Assembly (NCBI RefSeq): GCF_000799165.1
Contig: NZ_JUGF01000002.1
Coordinates: 434,001 to 498,000 of the forward strand
Origin: Methylotenera versatilis 7
GTDB lineage: Bacteria; Pseudomonadota; Gammaproteobacteria; Burkholderiales; Methylophilaceae
Direction: 5' to 3'
Length of the DNA stretch: 64,000 nucleotides
The first letter of the stretch is position 1. Each line of letters begins with the position of its first letter. A model generated the notes under the pieces. The model was not told the origin of the DNA. It saw only the letters and a list, made by a program, of their open reading frames with translations, and ran no database searches. The translations under genes were made by a program, and so were the position numbers. Positions 1-7,258 of the stretch are shown piece by piece.

Positions 1-282
1 TACCGCCGCAACAACCCACATTAACATACCCGACTGCAAGGCCAGCCAAACAGGCAACCAGCCTTTAAATGCATCACCCAGCAAAGTTAAAATCGCCGGT
101 AATTTTTTACCGCTACGCGCAACGTTAGTCGCCCCAATATTGCCGCTACCCACAGTGCGCGGATCTGGCAAACCGAATAACCTGCAAATCAAAATACCAA
201 ACGAAATTGATCCCAGCAAGTATGCCGCTACAATCCAAACGATTGGAATAAGAGTGACAGGAATAAAACCTAACTCATTCAT
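1..282 (-). CDS. plsY: glycerol-3-phosphate acyltransferase PlsY, N-terminal part (runs off left edge)
   Basis: Reading the minus strand from ATG at 282 gives 94 codons that stay open to the window edge. Seen: a hydrophobic first helix, then a GSISFG turn and the block [17 protein letters not shown] at about residues 41-57, which is the first cytoplasmic PlsY motif, followed by a second hydrophobic segment. Known role: an integral inner-membrane enzyme that transfers an acyl group from acyl-phosphate to glycerol-3-phosphate, the first step of phospholipid synthesis. GSISFG replaces the more usual GSIPFG. It is divergent from folB with 52 bp between starts, a common arrangement in Proteobacteria. 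The C-terminal half lies outside the window. Confidence 0.93.
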   Translation of the reverse strand, partial: MNELGFIPVTLIPIVWIVAAYLLGSISFGILICRLFGLPDPRTVGSGNIGATNVARSGKKLPAILTLLGDAFKGWLPVWLALQSGMLMWVVAAV

Positions 283-334
283 ATTAAGATGCTCTAAAAT
301 CTAACTACACACATTCTAAACCATCGCAAAATTC

Positions 335-688
335 ATGGACACCATATTTTTAGAGCAAGTTAAAGTACAAACCAAACTCGGCGTGCCCGATTGGGAGCGT
401 CTGATTCCGCAAACCATCATTCTAGATATTGAAATTGGTTACGATTTAAGCAAATCTTGCAAAAGTGATTCAATCAATGACACTATCGACTACGGTGCCG
501 TAGTAACACGCATACGCGAAACATTAAGCCTGAGCAGCTTCAAATTGGTAGAGTCTTTAGCAGAACATATCTGCCAATTGATTTTGAGTGAGTTTGGCGG
601 GTTAAGTGTAAAAGTGAGAGTAGCTAAACCTGGAATATTGCCAGGGTTGAAGGCGCTTGGTGTGTCAATAGAAAGGCTTGCAAAATGA
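335..688 (+). CDS. folB: dihydroneopterin aldolase
   Basis: 117 residues, the normal length for the family. Seen: GVPDWER near residue 16, the DTIDYGAVV segment around residue 49, LVESLAEHI around residue 71 and the C-terminal KPGILPGLKALGVSIER that carries the conserved lysine. Known role: converts 7,8-dihydroneopterin to 6-hydroxymethyl-dihydropterin and glycolaldehyde in tetrahydrofolate synthesis in the cytosol. Its stop overlaps the start of the next gene in ATGA, so the two are probably translated together. Start ATG at 335 leaves only a short upstream space from divergent plsY. Confidence 0.95.
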   Translation: MDTIFLEQVKVQTKLGVPDWERLIPQTIILDIEIGYDLSKSCKSDSINDTIDYGAVVTRIRETLSLSSFKLVESLAEHICQLILSEFGGLSVKVRVAKPGILPGLKALGVSIERLAK

Positions 689-939
689 TAGCTGTTTACA
701 ACGCATCGAATAGTATCGAAGCTTATTTGATTAAAAACTTGTTAGAACAGCAAGAAATTCCTGCTTATGTTTTTGGCGATTACTTACAGGGCGGTGTTGG
801 TGATATACCGGCTATTGGCTTAGTCACCGTAAACGTGAGTGATTCAGATTATACAAACGCCAAAGAAATCGTTGATGCTTGGGATAGCAGCACCATTATT
901 GAAAATATTGATACTAACTATGCGTTAACTCCAACTTAA
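685..939 (+). CDS. DUF2007 family small protein
   Basis: 84 residues. The N-terminal pattern, YNASNSIEAYLIKNLLEQQEIPAYVFGDYL, is broken here only for description: the family signature is the start NASNSIEAYLIKNLLE followed by a glycine-rich segment (QGGVGDIPAIG) and a V-x-V strand with D-x-x-x-A-x-x-I-V. This matches DUF2007, small proteins described as putative signal transducing; no reaction is known. The gene overlaps folB by four bases (ATGA), which suggests co-translation. Its stop codon shares the bases TTAA with the stop of convergent xerD. Function remains unknown. Confidence 0.8.
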   Translation: MIAVYNASNSIEAYLIKNLLEQQEIPAYVFGDYLQGGVGDIPAIGLVTVNVSDSDYTNAKEIVDAWDSSTIIENIDTNYALTPT

Positions 940-1868
940 CCGCGTGGATGATGCGCACTATGTAGCTTTTTCAAACGCTCTCGCGCCACATGCGTATAAA
1001 TCTGTGTAGTCGAAATATCCGAATGCCCCAGTAGCATCTGTACTACACGCAAATCTGCGCCATGATTGAGCAAATGTGTGGCAAATGCGTGGCGTAGCAC
1101 GTGTGGGCTCATGTGCTTAGTAATGCCAGCGATTAATGCATAACGTTTAATTAAGTACCAAAAGGCTTGGCGTGTCATCATTTCTGCGCGATTCGTTACA
1201 AATAGCGCATCGCAAGGCCGCTTCTGCAAAATTTCTGGTCGTGCATATTTTAAATAGCGATCAATCCAATCTGCCGCTTCTTCGCCCATTGGCACCAACC
1301 GCGTTTTACTGCCTTTACCCGTCACGCGCACCACGCCGTCCTGTGTACTAACCTCATTCACATTAACAGTCACCAACTCTGAAACGCGCAGCCCGCTGGC
1401 GTACAACAACTCCAACATCGCCCTATCACGTAAACCGATATGCTGGCTGATGTCAGGCGCATTCAGCAAATCGGTCACTTCTTGTTCATTTAAACTTTTA
1501 GGCAAACTGCGTGGCAATTTGGGTGATTCAATTTGTAGCGTCGGATCTATTCCAATTAAATGTTCACGCAACGCATAACGATAAAACCGCCGCATACTGG
1601 CAATAAGCCTGCTAATACTACGTGGTTTGCTTTGTGGGAATTTAATGGACAGATATTGCTGAATATCCGCTTGGCTAACAGAGAACAATTGAACTTCCTG
1701 CTTGTTCAACCATGCATTAAATTGGCTTAAATCGGCGCGATAGCTTTCCAATGTATTTTTAGATAAGCCATCTTCCAGCCAAAGATGATCAATAAACGTA
1801 TCAATTTGGCTTGTGCCGTTAATCTCTGTCGTACTTTTACCGGCGTTATCGGTAGTGCTATCTATCAA
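936..1868 (-). CDS. xerD: site-specific tyrosine recombinase XerD
   Basis: 310 residues with an N-terminal SAM-like DNA-binding domain (DHLWLEDGLSKNTLESYR around 27-44) and a C-terminal catalytic domain. Catalytic residues are all visible: Arg in ASGLRVSEL, Lys in GKGSKTR, His/Arg in HVLRHAFATH, His in LGHSDISTTQ and the nucleophile Tyr in QIYTHV. Known role: with XerC it resolves chromosome dimers at dif. The WLEDGLS start pattern favours XerD over XerC. No ATG exists before the conserved region; the start is TTG at 1868, supported by GAGAGG nine bases upstream, making the protein slightly longer at the N terminus than usual. It lies 13 bp behind ogt, likely one transcript. Confidence 0.93.
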   Translation of the reverse strand: MIDSTTDNAGKSTTEINGTSQIDTFIDHLWLEDGLSKNTLESYRADLSQFNAWLNKQEVQLFSVSQADIQQYLSIKFPQSKPRSISRLIASMRRFYRYALREHLIGIDPTLQIESPKLPRSLPKSLNEQEVTDLLNAPDISQHIGLRDRAMLELLYASGLRVSELVTVNVNEVSTQDGVVRVTGKGSKTRLVPMGEEAADWIDRYLKYARPEILQKRPCDALFVTNRAEMMTRQAFWYLIKRYALIAGITKHMSPHVLRHAFATHLLNHGADLRVVQMLLGHSDISTTQIYTHVARERLKKLHSAHHPRG

Positions 1869-1881
1869 GCCAAGACACCTC

Positions 1882-2448
1882 TCAAGCTAATGTGCCTTTT
1901 TCGACTACTTTTGCTTTTACTGTTTTTGTTTTTTGGCTCTGTTTAATTAAAACGCCTTCATGTTTAAGCAGCCATTTTTTAATTTTAAGTCCATCTTTAT
2001 TGCCCTGCATAAACCCACCCAAACCATTCTTTGCCACTACTCGGTGGCAGGGAATCACTAGGGGTAAGTTGTTAGCACCGCAGGCATTGGCAACGGCGCG
2101 CGGACCAGAGCCAATCTGCTGGGCGATTTCGCCGTAAGTGAGCACTCGCCCGCAAGGAATCGCGCTGATTGCTTGCCATACACGGCGTTGGAATGGCGTG
2201 CCTTTATAAATAAGCGGTAGATTAAAATCGTTATGCGCATTATCAAAATAGGCAGCAATTTGGCTGGCTACCTGTGATGTTAATTTATGTACGGCTGGCT
2301 TAGCATCATGCTGCTGAGGCAGCAATTCAATAGCGACTTGCACACCTTGTATCGCAATACCAACAGAACCAAATGGTGCTGTCACTATCGCATCGTATTG
2401 CAATGGATGCTTGTTTTTTGTAACTTGCGATAGGCTTTTATTTTGCAT
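1882..2448 (-). CDS. ogt: methylated-DNA--protein-cysteine methyltransferase
   Basis: 188 residues. The active-site motif IPCHRV with the acceptor cysteine is present near residue 133, preceded by the helix-turn-helix region GRVLTYGEIAQQIGSGPRAV and followed by GLGGFMQG. Known role: suicidal removal of methyl groups from O6-methylguanine (and O4-methylthymine) in DNA. The N terminus is a loosely conserved ribonuclease-like domain; the C-terminal tail is lysine rich. There is no AdaA-like domain, so this is the Ogt type. It sits upstream of xerD on the same strand with a 13-bp gap. It could equally be called mgmt. Confidence 0.92.
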   Translation of the reverse strand: MQNKSLSQVTKNKHPLQYDAIVTAPFGSVGIAIQGVQVAIELLPQQHDAKPAVHKLTSQVASQIAAYFDNAHNDFNLPLIYKGTPFQRRVWQAISAIPCGRVLTYGEIAQQIGSGPRAVANACGANNLPLVIPCHRVVAKNGLGGFMQGNKDGLKIKKWLLKHEGVLIKQSQKTKTVKAKVVEKGTLA

Positions 2449-2500
2449 ATGCTAATTTAACTTAAACCTTAAAGTGAAAGCAAATTAAAAAGCAAAAGCC

Positions 2501-2540
2501 AATAAAAAAGCCTTAAACAATTTACATTGCTTAAGGCTTT
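2501..2540 (-). terminator. terminator of the rpsP-rimM-trmD-rplS operon
   Basis: The + strand shows AAAGCCTTAAACAAT, four bases of loop, then ATTGCTTAAGGCTTT: a 15-bp stem with a single mismatch. Read on the minus strand the stem is followed by TTTTTTATTG. It lies 46 bp past the rplS stop and before ogt, so it should separate the two transcripts. Confidence 0.8.
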
Positions 2541-2585
2541 AAATATTCAGTAGAAACTTACTGAATACAGCAACTAATCGCGGTA

Positions 2586-2981
2586 TTACGCTTTAACTTC
2601 TGGTGCCAATACTTCTTTTTCACGCGCTACTAATTTTTCTTTAATACGTGCAGATTTACCTGAACGCTCACGCAAGTAGTACAGTTTCGCACGACGTACA
2701 TCACCACGGCGTTTCACTTCAATTGAAGCGATTAATGGTGAGTAAGTTTGGAATGTACGCTCTACACCTTCACCAGATGAGATTTTACGCACGATGAATG
2801 ATGAGTTAAGGCCACGATTACGGATCGCAATCACAACGCCCTCATAAGCCTGCACACGTTTACGTGTACCTTCAACAACGTTCACACCAACAACAACGGT
2901 ATCGCCTGGTGCGAAAGTTGGAATAGTTTTGCCTAAACGCGCAATTTCTTCCGTTTCCAACATTTTAATAATATCTGCCAC
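2586..2981 (-). CDS. rplS: 50S ribosomal protein L19
   Basis: 131 residues. The L19 core is clear: [22 protein letters not shown] near residue 23, [18 protein letters not shown] and [12 protein letters not shown], then [25 protein letters not shown]. It is about 15 residues longer than the E. coli protein because of a charged C-terminal tail. Known role: a large-subunit protein at the interface with the 30S subunit. It is the last gene of the rpsP-rimM-trmD-rplS operon; a 200-bp gap that holds a palindromic repeat separates it from trmD, which is unusual within this operon. Confidence 0.98.
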   Translation of the reverse strand: MADIIKMLETEEIARLGKTIPTFAPGDTVVVGVNVVEGTRKRVQAYEGVVIAIRNRGLNSSFIVRKISSGEGVERTFQTYSPLIASIEVKRRGDVRRAKLYYLRERSGKSARIKEKLVAREKEVLAPEVKA

Positions 2982-3021
2982 TTTGTGCTCCTTTTAATTG
3001 TAAAAAAGCTTGTTCCTGCTA

Positions 3022-3164
3022 AAAGCACTTCGTAAAAACCTGTCTTGCATTCAGATTACTGCGTTGCGCGGTACTCGCAATCCTCATGTACTAAATGTAC
3101 ATTCCGGTTACTGTGTTCCGTGCGCCTTGTAACTAAACGCAACCCACATTTTTCCAAAGCACTT
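3022..3164. repeat. imperfect palindromic intergenic element with 9-bp flanking direct repeats
   Basis: Between trmD and rplS lies about 125 bp of imperfect inverted repeat centred on CATGTACTAAATGTACATT (3084-3102). The left arm holds TTGCGCGGTACTCGCAATCC, the right arm the partly complementary GGTTACTGTGTTCCGTGCGC. The element is bordered by AAAGCACTT at 3022-3030 and again at 3156-3164 in direct orientation. The palindromic core resembles intergenic repeats found in many betaproteobacterial genomes (recollection, not checked). The flanking repeats could be a target duplication, or chance. No protein is encoded. Confidence 0.6.
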
Positions 3165-3181
3165 TTGTTTTAAAAATAGCG

Positions 3182-3943
3182 CTAATTACTTTCAGCATCT
3201 ATTTCTTTAAGCAGCCGAGCTTCCTCTTTCGTCAACGACCTTGCGGCCAATAAATCAGGGCGTTTCGCCCTTGTTAGCAATAACGATTGTTTCAATCGCC
3301 ATTCTCTAATCTTTGCATGGTTGCCAGACAACAATACTTCCGGCACCTTAAGAACTTTACCAAAAGCCCCTACATATTCTTCTGGTCGGGTATAGTGCGG
3401 ATAATCCAGCAAGCCATTCACAAACGAATCTTCTATTGCTGAATCTGCATCACCCAACACACCTGGTAATTGCCTTACAACTGCATCTATTAACGCCATG
3501 GCGGGCAATTCGCCGCCACTTAATACATAATCACCAATCGATATCTCTTCATCCACCAGCGCGTTTAACAAGCGCTCATCTACACCTTCGTAGCGACTTG
3601 CCAACAATATTAAGCCTTGCTGCTGGCTTAACTGCATCACCTTTTGGTGATTTAACGGCACACCACACGGCGATAAATGAATCACATGCGACTTAATACC
3701 CAAAGCCGCTTGATTTTTTTTTGCCAAAGCAATCGATTGTGCCAGTGGCTCCGCCAACATCACCATGCCCGGGCCACCGCCATAAGGCCTGTCATCGACA
3801 GTTTTATGATTATCCTTGGTAAAATCCCGTGGGTTAATCACGTTTAAATCATAAATTTTGCGTTCTAATGCCCGTGATGTAATGCCATATTGGCTGATTG
3901 CATCAAACATATCGGGAAACAAGCTAATAACATCAAAGCGCAT
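3182..3943 (-). CDS. trmD: tRNA (guanine-N1)-methyltransferase TrmD
   Basis: 253 residues, normal length. Seen: start [22 protein letters not shown] near residue 57, [14 protein letters not shown] and [16 protein letters not shown], the trefoil-knot SAM-binding segment, then the [13 protein letters not shown] motif. Known role: methylates G37 of tRNAs reading CNN codons, preventing +1 frameshifting; SAM is the donor. It follows rimM by 20 bp and belongs to the ribosomal protein operon. Start ATG at 3943. Confidence 0.98.
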   Translation of the reverse strand: MRFDVISLFPDMFDAISQYGITSRALERKIYDLNVINPRDFTKDNHKTVDDRPYGGGPGMVMLAEPLAQSIALAKKNQAALGIKSHVIHLSPCGVPLNHQKVMQLSQQQGLILLASRYEGVDERLLNALVDEEISIGDYVLSGGELPAMALIDAVVRQLPGVLGDADSAIEDSFVNGLLDYPHYTRPEEYVGAFGKVLKVPEVLLSGNHAKIREWRLKQSLLLTRAKRPDLLAARSLTKEEARLLKEIDAESN

Positions 3944-3963
3944 TTTATTTTAGATGCCGAATG

Positions 3964-4503
3964 CTAAAAATCCGCATCCCAATCGACTAACATAGTTTTT
4001 GCAGCCAAATCCACATCTAAAATAACGTGTGGCGTAAATGGGATCAAGCGCTCTCGCTCACCATTCAACTGTCCGCCATTCACGACAATCACATCATTAG
4101 CACCTGTTTCAAACACATCGGCAATTTGCCCAAACACGACATCCTGCTGATTCTTTACTGTTAACCCGATTAGATCGGACCAGTAATATTCGTTTTCTGC
4201 AGCTTCAGGCAGCGCATCTCGTGGAACTGCTACCTGCTTACCTTTGCAAGCAAACGCCGCATCACGGTCGTCTATACCTTGCAACTTCACAACCAATACA
4301 TCGTTATGTATTTTTGCTTCGATGACATTTAGCTCGCGCCAGTTGCCATCCTTGCCAACCCACCAAGTGTCGTAATCAAACAAGCTATCCATTGTTTCGG
4401 TATCAGGCAGCACTTTAAGCCAGCCAAAAACGCCGTAGGGCGCAACGATGCGCCCCATGACTACCAAGTTGCTTGATTCTAAATTACTTACTACCAAAGC
4501 CAC
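3964..4503 (-). CDS. rimM: 16S rRNA processing protein RimM
   Basis: 179 residues. The N-terminal RimM domain starts at VVMGRIVAPYGVFGWLKV, the family's typical opening, and the C-terminal PRC-barrel contains YYWSDLIGLTV, VIVVNGG and LIPFTPHVILDVDLAAKTMLVDW. Known role: binds S19 and assists maturation of the 30S head. The start given is GTG at 4503, 55 bp after rpsP; a start closer to the conserved MGRI (ATG at 4458) would give a 164-residue protein of more ordinary length, so the first 15 residues are uncertain. It is the second gene of the operon. Confidence 0.95.
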   Translation of the reverse strand: MALVVSNLESSNLVVMGRIVAPYGVFGWLKVLPDTETMDSLFDYDTWWVGKDGNWRELNVIEAKIHNDVLVVKLQGIDDRDAAFACKGKQVAVPRDALPEAAENEYYWSDLIGLTVKNQQDVVFGQIADVFETGANDVIVVNGGQLNGERERLIPFTPHVILDVDLAAKTMLVDWDADF

Positions 4504-4558
4504 CGCTTAAACCAGCCTTAAGCTTAATAGAAAGATGCTTAGTAGAAATAACGTGAGG

Positions 4559-4999
4559 TTAAGCGTCAGCTGCAGGAGTTTCTGCTGGAGCTTCAGCAAC
4601 TTCTGCTGCGGCTGCCTCTGCAGCTTTTTCTGCGTCAGCTGCTGCTTTAGCATCTGCAGCAGCTTTTACTTTTGCCGCTTCTAATGCAGTTGCTTTCGCT
4701 TTTGCAGCATCTGCTTTAGCAGCGTCTTTAGCTTTAGCCGCTAATGCCGCTTCCGGGCCTTTAGCGTGCGTTTTTACTAAACGCGCAACAGTGTCAGACA
4801 ATTGTGCGCCGTTGCTAGTCCAATGACTAACACGTTCAGCATCAATACGCAGACCTTCTGCATTAGCTCTGGCGGATGGATTATAAAAACCAACGCGCTC
4901 AATAAAGCGACCGTCACGACGATTGCGTGAATCAGCTACTACTACATTGTAAAATGGGCTCTTTTTAGAACCACCACGAGATAAACGAATCACTACCAT
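4559..4999 (-). CDS. rpsP: 30S ribosomal protein S16 with long Ala/Lys-rich C-terminal tail
   Basis: 146 residues. Residues 1-80 are a normal S16: [20 protein letters not shown], then [19 protein letters not shown] and the [17 protein letters not shown] segment. Residues from about 83 form a low-complexity tail of alanine, lysine and glutamate that turns to Ala/Glu/Pro near the end; typical S16 is 80-90 residues. Known role: assembly protein of the 30S subunit body. First gene of the operon, with a strong promoter just upstream. The tail is probably disordered or helical and its function is unknown. Confidence 0.97.
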   Translation of the reverse strand: MVVIRLSRGGSKKSPFYNVVVADSRNRRDGRFIERVGFYNPSARANAEGLRIDAERVSHWTSNGAQLSDTVARLVKTHAKGPEAALAAKAKDAAKADAAKAKATALEAAKVKAAADAKAAADAEKAAEAAAAEVAEAPAETPAADA

Positions 5000-5044
5000 A
5001 GCTATATTTCTCTTTAATAGAAAAGGTTATGCAGAAAGGCGCGG

Positions 5045-5074
5045 ATTATACTTGAAAAACCAGAATACTGACAA
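5045..5074 (-). promoter_or_regulatory. sigma-70 promoter of the rpsP operon
   Basis: On the minus strand TTGTCA (complement of 5069-5074) and TATAAT (complement of 5045-5050) are separated by 18 bp. The -10 box is perfect and lies 45 bp before the rpsP start. This is the expected strong promoter for the rpsP-rimM-trmD-rplS operon. Confidence 0.75.
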
Positions 5075-5134
5075 GCAAAATATTTAGGCAATCCAAACTT
5101 TACGCGCTTAAAAACAGTTAATTTTAATGATTAA

Positions 5135-5761
5135 CTATCGGTTTCTACGATATTCCAGCGCCATACTAACCAGTTCGTGCTGTTTTTGCACGTCCATCTT
5201 CTTGAATACATTCTTAATATACTGCCGCACGGTTTCCGTACTGATACCCATTACTTCGGATACCTCTTTGGTACTTCTACGTTCAGTTAACAACACAACG
5301 CATTCAACTTCACGGCGCGATAGATTAAATTCTGCACTTAATCTATCGGTCCAATACTCATAATTTAAACTTAAATCTTTTACCAAAATCAATACACTAT
5401 GGCCATCTCTGCGCTCATCTTCTTGCTTTTGCATGCTGCTGATTGATAAATAATACGGCTTAGGATGTTCACTACGGTGCACGTAAATACTGATTGAGTT
5501 TTCTTGCGTATGGTTCGCGTCTATTGCCGTGTGTATCGCTTTTTGCAAGCGCGTATTATCTGGTGCCAAATCTGCAGTTAATTGCTGATTCACAACACGG
5601 AGGCCATGCTGATTTTTAAGCAGTACTTCCGCAGCGCTTGATGCAAATAAAACTTCTGCACGACTAGAAACAATAATTAATGCCTGACCCAAATGCGCCA
5701 AGCCTTGCTCTAGCATTTTTATGCGCCAACTATCATCCTGATTTGATTGACTCACACTCAT
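5135..5761 (-). CDS. LuxR-family transcriptional regulator with PAS-like N-terminal domain
   Basis: 208 residues. Residues 1-135 look like a PAS-type sensor (GQALIIVSSRAEVLFASSAAEVLL at 26-49, then strands ending in VLILVKDLS). Residues about 143-205 form a LuxR-type helix-turn-helix: FNLSRREVECVVLLTERRS, then TKEVSEVMGISTETVRQYI and NVFKKMDVQKQHELV. There is no receiver domain with a phosphorylatable aspartate and no autoinducer-binding pattern. The likely role is a cytosolic DNA-binding regulator sensing a small ligand; its targets cannot be told. It is followed by rpsP on the same strand with 135 bp between, and preceded by queC with 52 bp. Confidence 0.82.
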   Translation of the reverse strand: MSVSQSNQDDSWRIKMLEQGLAHLGQALIIVSSRAEVLFASSAAEVLLKNQHGLRVVNQQLTADLAPDNTRLQKAIHTAIDANHTQENSISIYVHRSEHPKPYYLSISSMQKQEDERRDGHSVLILVKDLSLNYEYWTDRLSAEFNLSRREVECVVLLTERRSTKEVSEVMGISTETVRQYIKNVFKKMDVQKQHELVSMALEYRRNR

Positions 5762-5813
5762 TATTTTATTGCCGCCCGAATAAGGGAAAACAAACTATAA
5801 CGTATTGAAGTTA

Positions 5814-6491
5814 TTAAGCAACTCTATAACGGGTAGGATCTTGCATATTGGCCTGAACAAAACCGTCGCGTCGCAAACGACAAGAGTCACACCTTCCACA
5901 GGCACGACCCAAATCATCGGCCTGATAGCAGGAAACTGTGATTGCATAATCCACACCCAGTTGCGTACCCAGACTGATTATTTGCCCTTTAGTCATATCG
6001 ATTAACGGTGCATGTATGGTGATTTTCTGGCCTTCTACTGCGCTTTTAGTCGCCAAATTAGCCATTTGCTGAAACGCCGCCACATATTCACCGCGGCAAT
6101 CCGGATAGCCGGAATAATCCAGCGCATTCACACCGATAAAAATATCTTGCGCACCCAACACCTCTGCCCAAGCTAAGCTTAATGACAGCATAATCGTATT
6201 GCGTGCAGGCACATAAGTGACTGGAATGCCTGCTGTTTCTGTCATCGGCACATCAATTGCGTTATCCGTTAATGCCGAACCGCCAAATAAACTTAAGTCC
6301 AATTGCGCCGTTTTGTGGGTGATAGCACCTAGTTTCAAAGCGACATTATTGGCCGCCTGTAACTCAGCGATATGGCGTTGATGGTAGTCTAAACTTAAGC
6401 AATAACAATCAAAGCCTTGCGATTTTGCAATCGCCAAACAAGTAGCAGAATCCAGTCCGCCAGAGAGCAAAACAACCGCTTTTTTTGTCAT
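5814..6491 (-). CDS. queC: 7-cyano-7-deazaguanine synthase
   Basis: 225 residues. The PP-loop [11 protein letters not shown] lies at residues 9-19, [13 protein letters not shown] near 91 and [13 protein letters not shown] style substrate segment ([16 protein letters not shown]) near 118; the C-terminal zinc site is [17 protein letters not shown]. Known role: ATP- and ammonia-dependent conversion of 7-carboxy-7-deazaguanine to preQ0, for queuosine tRNA modification. The start overlaps the queE stop by four bases, so the two are co-translated. Confidence 0.97.
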   Translation of the reverse strand: MTKKAVVLLSGGLDSATCLAIAKSQGFDCYCLSLDYHQRHIAELQAANNVALKLGAITHKTAQLDLSLFGGSALTDNAIDVPMTETAGIPVTYVPARNTIMLSLSLAWAEVLGAQDIFIGVNALDYSGYPDCRGEYVAAFQQMANLATKSAVEGQKITIHAPLIDMTKGQIISLGTQLGVDYAITVSCYQADDLGRACGRCDSCRLRRDGFVQANMQDPTRYRVA

Positions 6492-7126
6492 ACGCCTTGC
6501 TTTTCACCCCATAAAATCTTATGCAACTGAATTTGCATACGCACCTGCAGCTTGTCGGCCAAAACCCAAGTAGCTAACTCATTGGCAGCCAACTCATGAA
6601 AACTGGGTGAGAATAACACTGGGCATTTTTCAACCAACTTTAGCTCATTCAGTTTAGCTTTTGCCCAATCATAATCAGCACGATTGCACAGCACAAACTT
6701 AATCTCATCGCTGGGTTTAATATGCGCTAAATTGCTCCAAAGATTCTTTTTCTCTTCATTTGAAGCAGGTGTTTTAATATCTAAGATAATTGACACGCGC
6801 TTATCAACCGGTGCAATGTTCATTGCACCGCCAGTTTCTAGCGACACGCTATAGCCCGCATCACATAAAGATTTTAGCAAATCGTGACACTGCTTTTGCG
6901 CCAGCGGCTCGCCACCTGTCACCGTTACATAATGCGCACCAAACTCGGCCACTTTAGCTAAAATATCCGCAATTTCCATATTGGATCCGCCGCTAAAAGC
7001 GTATTCGGTATCGCAATAAGTACAACGCATAGGGCAACCCGTCAGACGCACAAATACCGTAGGCAAACCAGAACGACTGGTTTCGCCTTGCAGTGAATGA
7101 AATATTTCGTAAATTTTTAAAGCCAT
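6488..7126 (-). CDS. queE: 7-carboxy-7-deazaguanine synthase (radical SAM)
   Basis: 212 residues. The radical-SAM cluster motif CPMRCTYC is at residues 32-39, preceded by [29 protein letters not shown] follows at about 68-78, the SAM-binding GGE motif. Known role: rearranges 6-carboxy-tetrahydropterin to 7-carboxy-7-deazaguanine, the step before QueC. It begins the queE-queC unit. No preQ1 riboswitch was recognised upstream; only the terminator of the preceding gene was seen there. Confidence 0.97.
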   Translation of the reverse strand: MALKIYEIFHSLQGETSRSGLPTVFVRLTGCPMRCTYCDTEYAFSGGSNMEIADILAKVAEFGAHYVTVTGGEPLAQKQCHDLLKSLCDAGYSVSLETGGAMNIAPVDKRVSIILDIKTPASNEEKKNLWSNLAHIKPSDEIKFVLCNRADYDWAKAKLNELKLVEKCPVLFSPSFHELAANELATWVLADKLQVRMQIQLHKILWGEKQGV

Positions 7127-7150
7127 TAGTTTTAACTACTTGAATACATA

Positions 7151-7180
7151 AAAAGCAAAACGCCAACGTTATGTTGGCGC
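7151..7180 (-). terminator. rho-independent terminator downstream of eptA
   Basis: The minus strand reads GCGCCAAC, loop ATAAC, GTTGGCG followed by TTTTGCTTTTT. The stem is seven to eight GC-rich pairs. It lies 80 bp past the eptA stop and 25 bp before the queE start, so it should isolate queE from the lipid-modification genes. Confidence 0.75.
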
Positions 7181-7258
7181 TATTTTACCGCGAAAAGACT
7201 AAAGAATTAATGATTAACGATACTTAAAAATTTCCTCAAAAAAAAATGGTTAAGTATT

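Noticed and set aside
3436-3696. 86-codon plus-strand frame opposite trmD
   Set aside because: Histidine- and leucine-rich shadow of trmD without any independent support.
7127-7258. preQ1 riboswitch before queE
   Set aside because: Only a terminator hairpin of eptA was seen; no preQ1-type pseudoknot with A-rich tail was recognised.
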